Shown here: positions 35,540-46,020 of the stretch, one piece after another
Numbering within the stretch: the stretch's first letter is position 1
Layout of the letters: every line of letters begins with the position of its first letter
Source: Eupeodes corollae
Lineage: Eukaryota > Arthropoda > Insecta > Diptera > Syrphidae
DNA: 64,000 nucleotides
Direction: 5' to 3'
NCBI RefSeq assembly: GCF_945859685.1
Contig: NC_079148.1
Coordinates: forward strand, 45,023,946-45,087,945
Notes under the pieces: model-generated
What the model saw: the letters and a program-made list of their open reading frames with translations, nothing else
Databases searched by the model: none
Told to the model about the DNA's origin: nothing
Made by a program: the position numbers and the translations under genes

Positions 35540-37140
35540 TAATCAAGTTAGTTTTAATATATTTACAAGAGAGTTATGTGACACTTTTTTGAGCGATTTG
35601 AGAGTAAAACTGTCTTTAAAGTCTATGCTATTGCGTTTGATAAAACCGAGCATGGAATTTGCTTTGGTTACACTAAATTCAATGTGCTTAACAAAGTTAA
35701 GTTTAGGGTCAAAAACAACACCAAGATCTTTCTTCTCCCCTAATCTTTCTAGAACTTGATTTTCAATATTGCATTCAAAGATGATTTCAGAAAAGTTGCG
35801 GCAGAAAGAAAAACATTGAAAATTAGCGACATTTAAATATAATTGGTTTTTCTTGCTCCATTGGGATAATTTCGAAATATCGTCTTGTAAGAGATGACAG
35901 TCATTAATATAGATTTTATGCAACGAAAAACTTAAGGGCATCAACGAAAAGAAGTTGACTAGAATTAAGGAAAATACTAGGTAAGTCATTTATAAAAATT
36001 AGGAAAAGAAGTGGTCCAAGATGGCTACCTTGGGGCACACCAGTTAAAACCAAAATTGGTTTTGAGAGAACTTCATCAATGCAAACAAATTGAACTCGAC
36101 CCCTAAGATAAGATTCCAAACATTTCAAAAACATAGAATGAAATCCAAAGTTTTTTAATTTAGAGTGACTAACTTTATCAAATGCCTTTGCAAAATCGGT
36201 ATAAATTACATCAATTTGATGTCCTTCTTCGAGATTATTTAAAATGAAATTGGAGAAAATAAAAAGATTAGTCATTGTTGATCTTCCTGCAACAAAACCA
36301 TGTTGTTACGGTTCTTTAACTAAAAATGTTAGTTTTTCATATATCAATTTCTCGAAAAGTTTTGGAATACATGTTAATTTACAAATCGGATGGTAGTTAG
36401 ATATTTGTTGCTTAGACCCTGATTTGTGAATAGGGTTTCAAAATGATTTCTTCCATGATGGAAGAAATTCGCCGTTCTTTAAAGAGCTATTAAAAATTAG
36501 GAAAAGCGGTTCAGCTAGAGAAGCAGCACATTTTTTAAGAAAAATAGGTGGAATTTCGTCTGGACCTGGTTTATTGTCATCATTTAAACTCAAGAGACCA
36601 TCTTCGATTTCGGAGATATTTAATTCTAAAAAACCAATATCTGTCTTACATTCAAAAGACATGCTGAACATGCATTCGAATTAGCGTAACTAGATTCAAA
36701 ATAGTGTGCGAAGGAATCAAAAATACTTGACACATTTGAAAATGTTGACCCAAGGTAATTCATACACCTGGGAATGTTAACCGAATTTTGTTTACTCTTG
36801 ATGTAGGACTAGAATGACTTACTATTTTTTTTAGGTTAGATTCAATTGATAAATATAATTTTGAAATAAAAATTTGTTAAGAACATCAAATTCTCGTTCC
36901 AATTGGATATAAATATTTTGTAGTTCATCTTTATTTTCTGCTATCCATAAACGCTTATAACCCTTGTTTTTTCTATTGCTTAAGTTACTTAGCTGTTTAT
37001 TGAACCAAGGCGGCTTGAAATTTGTTTTAATTTCTACTTTAGGAACATACATATCAATTACCAATTGCAGGTTATCAATAAAAAAAGTCATAAAAATGTA
37101 ATAAATCCAAAGAATAAAAATACTCACACCACGACCATGT
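35540..37140 (-). mobile_element. LINE-F, RT relic (CR1/Jockey-like)
   Basis: Reading leftwards: linker KPPWFNKQLSNLSNRKNKGYK (37060-36960), RT0 (SLNDDNKPGPDEIPPIFLKK, about 36580), YHPICKLTCIPKLFEKLIYEKL (about 36400-36330), VIYTDFAKAFDKVSH (36210-36165), LTGVPQGSHLGPLLFLIFINDLP (36045-35975), a mutated YADD (FVDA, about 35945), KDLGVVFDPKLNFVKHIE (about 35720-35670) and LGFIKRNS. The order is that of a complete RT domain. Frameshifts near 36430, 36290 and 35940 and loss of the catalytic Asp pair kill it. Neither end of the element is seen. Confidence 0.82.
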
Positions 37141-37485
37141 AACTCGCTATGCCATCGAAATTACTTTTTTTGTAAATTAGTTTCAATTTTACCCAATTGT
37201 TGAATTTTATAAAGTCCTAAAAAGGGAGACAAATATCTAAAGCATTGTGATGAACAGAGTTAGACAACATACGATATATTGGTTTATTTACAGATATAGC
37301 TAGTAGTAGTCGAATGACAAAGCCCAAAGCCAGAAAAAAAAACCTTTAGAATGTGTTAAATTTCAAACATAGTTACTAATTGCAACCAATGTTATGCTTT
37401 GGAATAATAATCAAAACAAAATTAATTAGCTCAATGCACTTTGCATTAAAAGGCTCGTATAAAATTGTATTATTATGCTACCAGT
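37141..37485. other. AT-rich non-coding DNA
   Basis: Nothing recognisable. Confidence 0.45.
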
Positions 37486-37499
37486 AGCTTTAAATTGGT

Positions 37500-39108
37500 C
37501 CATCAGGGGAACATCGTAGTAGAACCAAAGTCGTTGCTTAGAATATGGAAAGATCACTTCTCCAAATTGTATAACGGCGATGACGAACAGAGTTCCTCTG
37601 TAAGGGAGATAGAACCACTCAACCTCGGCGACGCAGACCAACAATTCCGCCTACCCGACCTTGACGAAGTGAAGATAGCTATGTCTAAACTTAAGTCAAA
37701 CAAAGCTGCTGGAGCTGACGGCATCGCTGCCGAACTATTCAAAGCAGCAGGCGATGACTTGGTACGGAGCATGCCCGATGGAATCTCAGCATAGTATGCC
37801 CGATACATAAGAAAGGAGACCCTCTAAACTGCGCCAACTACAGAGGCATTAGTCTCCTTAACATTGCGTATAAGATCCTCTCTGCCGTATTATGTGAACG
37901 TCTGAAGCCATTCGTCAACAACCTGATTGGTCCTTATCAGTGTGGCTTCAGGTCAGGAAAGTTCACTATCGACCAAATATTCACACTACGGCAGATCTTG
38001 GAAAAAACCCAGAAGCTTTAAATCGATATCATCATCTCTTTATCGATTTTAAAGCCGTGTATGACAGCATGCATAGGGAAGAGCTCTACAGAGCAATGTC
38101 TAGTTTTGGCATCCCTGTCAAACTTATCCGTTTGTGCAGAATGACGATGGAGAATGCACGCTGCTCTATCAAGGTCGGAAAAGATCTTACCGATTCATTT
38201 GATGTCAAAAAAAGTTTTAGACAAGGCGATGCACTGTCATGCGATTCCTTCAACATCGTTCTGGAAATAATTTTGCAAAACTCAACCGTCAACACTAGAG
38301 GCACAATCTTCCAATGGTCCATCCAATTACTCGGATATGCAGATGATATTGACATAATTGGAAGATTAAATCGTGATGTCAGTGGAGCGTTTTTGAGCAT
38401 TGCGACGGAAGCGAAGAAGATGGGTTTAGTGGTCAATGAGGGCAATGATGCCATCAAAAAAGGACACTGAAGGACGACGTCTTGGACAAAAGTCACCATG
38501 GACAGCTATAACTTTGAGGTAGTTAAGGACCTTGTCTACCTAGGCACCGCTATTAATACAGACAACGACACCAGCGCTGAGATCAAACGAAGAATAAATC
38601 TTGAAAATCAGTGCTTCTTTGGACTTAGAAGGCAATTGAGAAGTAAAGTCCTCTCTCGAGCATCTAAAATCATCATCTATAAGACACTCATCCCGGTTCG
38701 CATTTATGGCGCTGAGGCCTGGACCCTGTCAAAGAAAGATGAAAGCGTCTTAGAATGCTTCTAGAGAAAAATTCTTTGGGTGATTTTTGATACCGTACGC
38801 ATAGATGGAGAATGGAGGAGAAGATATAGCGACGAACTGTACGGGCTGTACAGCGACACTGACCTAGTTAGCACAATTAAAGTCAAACGGCTAAGATGGC
38901 TAGGTCATGTAGAGCGGATGGACATCAACGCTCTAGCCTGGAAGGTCTTCGAATCCAATCCCGAGGGACGGCGCAGTAGAGGAAGACCACGACTCAGGTG
39001 GCACACCCACGTGGGAGAGGACCTCAACCAACTTGGCGTGCGAAACTGGAGACAGCAAGCTAGGGACCGAGCTGGCTGGAGACGCCACCTTAAGTAAGTA
39101 AGCAAGTA
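37500..39108 (+). mobile_element. LINE-A4, 5'-truncated, with 14-bp target duplication
   Basis: Target duplication AGCTTTAAATTGGT at 37486-37499 and 39109-39122. The copy starts upstream of RT (NIVVEPKSLLRIWKDHFSKLYNG). RT0 is KIAMSKLKSNKAAGADGIAAELF (37675-37742), followed by PLNCANYRGISLLNIAYKIL (about 37820-37880). The later RT motifs are FIDFKAVYDSMHREELYRAM (38040-38100), SFRQGDALSCDSFNIVLE (38212-38265) and LLGYADDIDIIG (38328-38362, catalytic Asp pair present). The thumb and GRPRLRW blocks run to about 39088. About 40 bp around 37771 and the last ~40 bp before the tail, including the GGACTGTAGCG motif, are deleted. Tail (AAGT)n. Confidence 0.95.
37940..38470 (+). pseudogene. LINE-A4 reverse transcriptase core
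   Basis: An open 176-codon stretch covering RT palm motifs from FIDFKAVYD (first catalytic Asp region) to GYADDID (second catalytic pair), followed by ATEAKKMGLVVNEG. It is the best preserved LINE-A RT in the window. Upstream a frameshift near 37790 separates it from RT0, and downstream another near 38450 separates it from the thumb. It is therefore not translatable as one protein. Confidence 0.8.
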
Positions 39109-39118
39109 AGCTTTAAAT

Positions 39119-39215
39119 TGGTACCCGTGGCATGATGGTTAGTTTGAAACTTAGTGTGTCCGTATTAGACCAGTAAGTAAGTTGTAAGTTATAGTTAATT
39201 AGGCTAGAATATTCA
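39119..39215 (+). mobile_element. SINE, copy g1 (internally deleted)
   Basis: Begins GGTACCCGTGGCATGATGG, overlapping the LINE-A4 right target duplication, then jumps to AGTTGTAAGTTATAGTTAATTAGGC, a degenerate form of the body motif GAGTTGTAAGTCACTAGG. LINE-A4 inserted at the very 5' edge of this SINE. Confidence 0.6.
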
Positions 39216-39427
39216 CGAAAATAGGATATCTTCAAAAACTTTTGAATCATAGCATTGTAAGTTTTGAGAGGTTTTTGAGAAAGTTATGTCTATGCTACTA
39301 TTTTTTCATAAACTGTAACGAACTACTATGTACTGAATACATAAGATGACCTAGATTTAAGTTTGTAAACAAAATAAACAAATTTACTGACGTCACTGCT
39401 ACCAGGACTTATTAATCATTCTTTTGT

Positions 39428-39560
39428 GAAAGTAGTGTCAGGAATGGAAGAGACCTACAGTTTGTATGCTGAATCCGAAAGGCTTATTTCAATACCACTT
39501 TTCATAACACTAAAATCATCTTGAAAACTTTCCTCGCAACAAGCAGTACTCCTAAAAGAA
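39428..39560 (-). mobile_element. SINE, copy g2 (body fragment)
   Basis: On the minus strand it reads GTACTGCTTGTTGCGAGG, ATGAAAAGTGGTATTGAAAT, CGGATTCAGC and AAACTGTAGGTCTCTTCCATT, all blocks of the SINE body in the right order. Head and 3' end are missing. Confidence 0.7.
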
Positions 39561-39741
39561 CTTGTATGTTGTGCAACCTCAAACTTTATGTACTCACTAC
39601 TATATTATGTAATCATTACAGACAAGGAAACAAAACATATAGAAAAGAAAGGAACACATCATTGATAAGATAACCATGACTGACAAATCTTAGTTAATAA
39701 CTATTTAAGTATTAGGCTAATAGAATTCTGTATTAGTTACA

Positions 39742-40575
39742 GTAAGATTATTGCACTTGATATTTCAAAAGCATTTGATAGGGTTTGGCATCAGGCTCTC
39801 TTATCGAAAATGCGTGCTTTCGGTTTTCATGAATCCCTGCTTCATTGGATTAGTTATTACCTTTCGGATCGTTCAATACAAGTAGTATTGGATAGATTCA
39901 AGTCTGAAATTCTCAAAATAAATGCTGGTGTGCCCCAGGGCTCTGTTCTATCTCCAACACTCTTTCTCATTTTTATTAATGATCTCCTGTCTGCAACATC
40001 TAATCCAATGCATTGTTTCGCTGACGATAGTACACTTAGCTTTTCATATTTGTTTTCAGATTCACACCCCTCTTCTTCGGATGTGGAACTGCAACGACAA
40101 AATATGATAACCTCATTAAATTCCGACCTAAAAAGCATTGTACAATGGGGAATAAGAAACCGCGTGGAATTTAATGCTTCGAAAACCCAGTGCTGTCTTG
40201 TATCGTAAAAGCGAAGTATACCCCCCTTGCCATTATCCATAAATGGCACTTGCATCAAGGAAACTGAACATCTCGATATACTCGGTATGTGTATCACCAA
40301 CCACTTTTTGTGGAGCGATCACATACGCGATGTCGCCAAAAATGCCGCAAGATGTTTGGGTTTTCTAAGGCGATGCAAGAAGTTTTTCCCCCCTCTGATG
40401 TGGCTGTTATTTACAAGACTATTATACGTCCAAAGCTCGAGTATAACTCCCATATCTGGGCTGGTGCTCCCACAATTTTCTTATCCTATTGGATAGTATT
40501 GAACGTAGAGCATTTAGATTCATTAGTGATATTACCATCATAAGATCATTTACGTCACTTGAACACATTTCACAG
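39742..40575 (+). mobile_element. LINE-B1, RT fragment (CR1/L2-like)
   Basis: Starts at IALDISKAFDRVWHQALLSKM (about 39752-39812). It continues through YLSDRSIQVVLD, INAGVPQGSVLSPTLFLIFINDLL (39918-39990), HCFADDSTLSF (40012-40045, catalytic Asp pair present) and RNRVEFNASKTQCCLVS. After a frameshift near 40208 it continues with LGMCITNHFLWSDHI, ARCLGFLRRCKKFFPP and IIRPKLEYNSHIWAG. The similarity fades near 40575. The first 132 codons (39810-40208) are open. The 5' end, endonuclease and final C-terminus are absent. Confidence 0.85.
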
Positions 40576-40634
40576 CACCATTTCGATTTTAAAGAAGATT
40601 GGCGACATCTTAATTGATTTGAAAGTTTTTTGGG

Positions 40635-42192
40635 AAAGTGGTACCCTTGGCTCTCGACAATGCTTCGCTTGACTATGAGTCTAGGTTGTCCTTGGTTCAA
40701 AGTATGAAACCGGAGGTAATATAGTGTTATTGATCTCGTGAATTCTAGTAGATCACTTTTGTAGCTGTCTGCTAGCTTGTTGAGCCTCCAGGCATTGGAC
40801 GTAGTAGACGAGATCATGGCTGTGAATAGGTTCCACCACCACTTTTTGCCTCTTATTTCAATGGGAAAGTGTTGATGAACTGGTCATGCAGATCAACACC
40901 ACCCATGTTTGTGTTGTAGTTTTTGAAAAGAAGTGGCTGAGGAATATTGACGTTCTTCTGCTCATCCTTGCTCCACCGTTTAATTTTCAAGAGGTTCGTT
41001 CTGGTCGTAGTTTGTGGCCATCGTTACGATGCTATTGTCCTTCCATTTGACAAAAAGCAATTTATTTCTCTTATCATATTAGTGGTCAAAAGTTCCCCTT
41101 TTCTGCTTTTGAAATTCTTTATCAGAAGGAAGAGGACATTTTTTTACCGATTATCCCGAGCAGTTCCGGTTGCTCTAAATTTTTTTTCTTTTAAAATCTT
41201 CATTAGGCTATAACCAGTAAAAAAGTTATCGAAATAAATAAAATGGGTAATTGGACAGTCAACATTCCTTAGAAGGTCGAGAACCACTCTAGACCCTAAC
41301 GGTAGGGCTTTCAATGAAGGACTTTCGTTTTTAGCTCTGCAATATGTATCGAATTCATACATGTAGCCATCTTTGCTGCAAAGCATCTAATTTTTGAAAC
41401 CAAATTGCTTAGAAGAATGTCGACCGAAATACTTCACCATTGATTCATCTATATCCCCACTTTTGAAACTTTTGGCACAAAAATTTACTGAGCGGACAGA
41501 GTTTTGCCATTTTATCGTTCATGTCAAGGGTATTATTATCAGCAAAATGAATGAATCGTTTTATTTCTTGGAATCTGTTCCTGGGCATTCCAGTTCCAGT
41601 ACATGAATTCTCTTCCTTCAGAGTGATAGCCCGAAAATAGAAGGATTAGAATAAAAAAATTTAAGTCTTCATCATTGAACGAAAAGATGTGTTTATTTTT
41701 TTGGCATGCAAACAACATTGTTTGATTTACGATAAGTTGCCTTACCTCGACATCGAACAGTTTTTCAAAGACTTGAACTTTATTGAGGCCAACCAAATCA
41801 GAAGCGCAGCTTTTGATTCTAGCCAAATAATTCGTTGTTGGATTTATTCCATCTGTTGACGTAAATGACTTTGTCCATAACGGTGGAGCAATTGACTTTC
41901 TAAGCTCAGACAATGGAATATCATTTTCGCTGTCAAATTCACCGTCTTGGGCTAAATAAGATTCCACAAAAATCTCAACCTCACCTGGAACATCTTGTGG
42001 TAACTCTATTGTCTTTAAATTATCTTCATCGATATCCTCTTCATCCGTAACATAGTCCACCGGTGGAGGAATCATGACGATATAAGCGTTGACTATCTTC
42101 GTATTAATATCAATTTCTTCCAGGGCGGAATCGAGATTGTGGAAACGTTTTCCATAAAATATTTTTGTAGAAATAGATCTAAAATCCATTTT
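40635..42192 (-). mobile_element. piggyBac-superfamily element relic
   Basis: A minus-strand transposase pseudogene without recognisable TIRs or TTAA ends. Its family differs from the short CCCTAGA element at 16.7 kb, as far as can be judged without its ends. Confidence 0.8.
40640..42189 (-). pseudogene. piggyBac transposase pseudogene
   Basis: Opens with a 216-codon segment (42189-41539) with an acidic N-terminus (YVTDEEDIDEDNL), then LFDVEVRQLIVNQTMLFACQKN and LNFFILILLFSGYHS. A frameshift near 41590 moves to RFQEIKRFIHFADN, then MNDKMAKLCPL. After stops near 41450-41390 the segment 41386-41144 gives DGYMYEFDTYC, LGSRVVLDLL and FIYFDNFFTGYSLM (a catalytic Asp region) and FRATGTARDNR. The last block, NAWRLNKLADSYKSDLLEFTRSI (about 40795-40725), is the C-terminal helix region. 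The Cys-rich terminal finger was not found. piggyBac transposases cut and paste at TTAA; this one is inactive. Confidence 0.85.
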
Positions 42193-44399
42193 GGATACTT
42201 AAAAGAAAAGTGTAACTTAAGCTTTGCTTACCTCCGTATGTTTATACAAAAATATGAGGGGACTAATTTTTAACTGATCTTAATGTTTATTTTTAATAAA
42301 TTCTGCAGAAACAATCAAGTTATCTCGTTGATTGAACTTTTTGAAGAAACAAACTTTTTTGATGGAAGCGAAACTAAGTATATTTTAAAATGCTTTGCGC
42401 AAAAAGACAATGCAATACAAATTCAAAAACAATCAATAAAGCCGAAAAAGCCTTTAAACAGATAATTTTTATTTTATAGCCTACTTTTATATGCACATAA
42501 ATACTCTAAAAAGGACAGTGGGAGAGAATGGGATAAAACAAGGAAGAATACTACTTCACGAAATCCTTTTAAACACAAAACCCAAATCTAAACAAACAGT
42601 TAAAGCTCTTATTACTCTTGTAATAAATTCTGTACTGGCTACACAGGAAACTTCTACTACTTTCGACAGTCGAAAAAAGCATCAGCAAATTAGCATTTGT
42701 CGTTTCATATTGAAATTCTTTCTTTAATATTCTATTCATCTCACACTGTCATTCATAATATCATATTAAATTGATACGGAATTCTACTATGCAGCTTGTT
42801 TTCTAATAAAAAACATAAAAGGTTCCTAAACAACAATGACAGTTTAGAAATGTTCACAACAGCATCAGCAGGTAAAGTTCTTGTGATTGTGATTCAATAA
42901 AAGTAGACACACGCAATAGTTGCATAAAGCACTTTAAAAAAGATGTTGCATGCTGCATCCTCAAAGAACGTCCTAGAGGTACGTTCTAAACGGTATCCGT
43001 TTACCAATTGCAACTATTTGTAATGCATACATACATAATGGCATTTCGACTTTATTATATTGTCAGCATGCGAATACGTCCGTTCCCGATTCTGAATATA
43101 AAAGTTAAGATGAAAAGAATTGAAAAAAAACAGGAATAGAATATAAAAATAATAATACTCGTACTTTGCGACACCAGATGCAGCGAATATAGAATTCAGA
43201 GGGACAATGAAATTGAAATCGTTCTGCCGTATAGCCTTGATGTAGCCTTACAGAGCCCCAGTATCTGTGTCAATAAATTACAATGAATTTATTATCGTTT
43301 TGGGAAATGGAAAAATCCTTTATTCGTTTGTTTTTTTTTATTGAATATATATTTTTTGTGTGTGTGTTTTCCTTCAAATTTTCAAATTCTCTTCTGAAAC
43401 AAATTTGTTTTTTTTTTTTTTTGTTAAAAGAGAACAAATTTGTTGGCAGTTAAATGGTCGAAAAAAAAGAAATTATATGGTTTGAAACTTTAACTTTTTT
43501 ATTGATTTAAATTTAGAATTTGCTGAGTTCAGACTCAATGAATTCAACAAAAATAAAATAAGTTTATATAGGAAAGTGGAAAAAAGAAAAATATGAAGGA
43601 TTATGATTTAGCAGCATTGTGGGAATGAATTGGAATAGAAAAAAAAATATATAGGAGGCTATAAGTCATTTTATTTATGTGATGTTTTATGCAAAACTAT
43701 TGAGGCAACCGATAGCAAAAAAAATGTATAAGCTTTCCTGGATTTGTATGAAAAATAGTAGGGAATTTATTCTTGTCATTTTTTCCTGAAAGTTAGGATA
43801 GTTAAATTCATAGTTATATTTTTATGTCCATAAAGACCTCAATTTAGTTCTTAATGTTTGTCATTGATTTTTCTGCAGCTGTGAAAAAGTTGTTAAGGAT
43901 AAAATTGATATTTGAAAAGTGTTAAGAAGTTAGCAAACTGTAACTTTTTTTTTTTTAATAAATTTGATCTCGCTTAAGCATCTTGCTGCTTGTGTGCGAT
44001 TTTTTCAGTTTTGAAATGAAGTAAATGATGTTTCATTAAGACTTTTCTATCCTTAAAATTGAATAAAATAAAGTGTGCAATATATTATCGACGTTTTATA
44101 TTGGTTTGAAAAGGTATAATGTATTCGAAATTGTCATGAATCTGGCAGATTGAAAAGGTTGTATAGGTTTTTTAGATTTGAGAGCCATTGGGATTTATGT
44201 CTTGTTTTTATATAAGTCTGTATTTTTTGAGCAGAAAGAAGTTGAGATACTCTTGAGTTTTATAGTTTCAGCATTCAAAAAAGTATTTGTTTTACATCTA
44301 TAGTAAAAATTGTGTCATTAAAGTTTTGAAGTATAAAGGGTTATACCTTTTTCCGGTATCAAAAGTAAACGTAAATAAAATATTTGTTTTCCTTATATT
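42193..44399. other. AT-rich non-coding DNA
   Basis: Nothing recognisable apart from a poly-T tract near 43409-43423. The open frames at 42283-42727 have no family resemblance. Confidence 0.5.
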
Positions 44400-44634
44400 T
44401 CTTCTTTATTCTAAAGCTTTAATGTTGACATTATATGTGAAATACTTTGTCATTTACATGACCACTACCAATATAAAGCAAGTATCGATTGTTGGGATGT
44501 AATTTTCGAACACTTTTTGACACATATTGGGCGGTATCTCAGCCATAATTTGACGAAGTTTTATTTATAAATGTAACCAATCTAGGCACTACAAATATCT
44601 TTTCAATTTTGCTAATTGCTTGTGTAGTTAAACG

Positions 44635-44654
44635 ATAGGTAGGTAGGTAGGTAG
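44635..44654. repeat. (TAGG)n microsatellite, tail of LINE-E2
   Basis: About five TAGG units mark the 3' end of the minus-strand LINE-E2. Confidence 0.85.
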
Positions 44655-45818
44655 AAATGGCGATCTGAAGGCAACCTAGCCTGAGATCCAATTAGCGCTG
44701 TAGTTCGCCGTTTTGATACCAAAAACCCGTTTGACCTTTGATTGAAAGGTATAGAGTTATAGAGAAGTTTCATAGCGATTATGTTAGAGCCATTTTGTCG
44801 CATTGAGGAAAAAGATTAGGTCTCTAATCTTTATCTCAGATAGCTTACAAGTTCGTGAAAGAATGCTTTTACAAAGTATTTCATTCTAGTGTTTGCCAAA
44901 GCAGGACATTTGCAGAGGAAATGGATTATCGTTTCACTTTCTCTTTGGTCACTACAGCTACGGCAAAATGTGTTGTAAGAGATACCCAACTTCTCTGCAT
45001 GAACTCCTATAGGCCAATGTCCGGTACAAACCGCAACAATCCTGGCTATGTCTTGCCTTGGCCTGCATAGAAGATAGTTTGTACGGGTTTTATTATAGGT
45101 GAGCCATATCTGCCTAGATATAATGCAGCTGGGTAAATTGCTCCATGATTTTACCCTTCATAGCACCAAGAGGAATGTTAACCATTTCCGCAAGTGAGCT
45201 ATGAAGAGCCGATCATTGCCTGGCTAGCTCGTCAGCCCTTTCATTTAACACGATACCACTATGGCACGGAACCCAGATCAGGGTGACACCGAGGTTAATA
45301 TTCAGGCTCGCAAGCTCATCGCCACATTGCTGGACCAATTTAGATGAGGATATGGCCGAGTTAATGGCTTTGATAGCTACCTGACTGTCTGTAAAGATAA
45401 CCGCATTTCGGTTTTGGTTTGGGTTTTGTTTAAGTATCTTACATGCCTCCCTTATTGCCAGCAGTTCAGCCTGAAAAACGCTAGCAAAGTCAGGAAGTCT
45501 AAATGATTTGGCTACATTTAGGGACTCAGAAAAGATTCCAGAACCAACTCCGCACTCCATCTTTGAGCCGTCAGTAAAGATGGTTGTGTCGAAACTTATC
45601 GACACGATGTCATCCTCCCAATCTTCTCTGGATGGGAAAATAACCTTAAAACCCTTACTAAGGCTCGAAGTAGGAGTGCAGTAGTCAGTGTCTACCGAGA
45701 TAATATCTAAGGGAATCAATTTCGTTGTGTTGCTGTGACCATAAGGTTTTGACAACCAGCTGTTTGATTCCTTCAGCCTAATAGCGCTGCAGGAAACTAT
45801 GTATTTAGTGTATGTAGT
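44638..45818 (-). mobile_element. LINE-E2, nested in a mariner, with 13-bp target duplication
   Basis: Target duplication TAGTTGAACGATA (45819-45831) and TAGTTAAACGATA (44625-44637), one mismatch. Starts inside the linker (SCSAIRLKESNSWLSK), runs through complete RNase H (TIFTDGSKMECG, VFQAELLAIREA, VIFTDSQVAIKAI, LIWVPCHSGIVLNERADELA) and, after a stop near 45210, the Cys-rich end (GHWPIGVHAEKLG, FCRSCSDQRESETIIHFLCKCPAL). The 3' tail is (CCTA)n, seen on the plus strand as (TAGG)n at 44636-44654. In RNase H, WVPCHSG has Cys where the sister copy has Gly. Confidence 0.92.
45213..45818 (-). pseudogene. LINE-E2 linker and RNase H
   Basis: An open stretch with all four acidic blocks of RNase HI (TDGS, AEL, TDS, and NERADELA). 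The open frame extends past 45818 into mariner sequence, so its first ~25 codons (TKNGDSVTATYHALRGDY) belong to the mariner transposase. The long frame is a chance fusion, not a chimeric gene. Confidence 0.85.
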
Positions 45819-46020
45819 TAGTTGAACGATACTGTAAAAATAATCTCCTCTTAAAGCATGATATGTAGCTGTTACAGAATCACCGTTTTTTGTAGTAGGT
45901 TTTGACAATTTGTATAGATTGTGCGATAGTAAAGCGATCCATCTTAGTAAATATCAAAATTTCAACAGAAAATTAAAAATTCGTTACACAACTTAATATG
46001 ACAGATGTCGAATTCCAGCC

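Larger units (their letters stand above)
44400..46020 (-). mobile_element. mariner relic split by LINE-E2
   Basis: The 5' part is at 46020-45819: GGCTGGAATTCGACATCTGTC leader, similar to that of the 51-kb mariner, then MDRFTIAQSIQIVKTYYKNGDS and VTATYHALRGDY with a frameshift. The 3' part is at 44637-44400: TTQAISKIEKIF, PRLVT, a large deletion, then MAEIPPNMCQKVFENYIPTID, the mariner C-terminus. The two parts join exactly if LINE-E2 and one copy of the TAGTT(G/A)AACGATA duplication are removed, giving LQYRSTTQAISK across the junction. The catalytic core is missing. Confidence 0.85.

Noticed and set aside
45213..45908. A single 231-codon gene fusing an unknown N-terminus to RNase H
   Set aside because: The first ~25 codons are mariner transposase and the rest is LINE-E; a target-site duplication marks the junction, so it is an insertion artefact.
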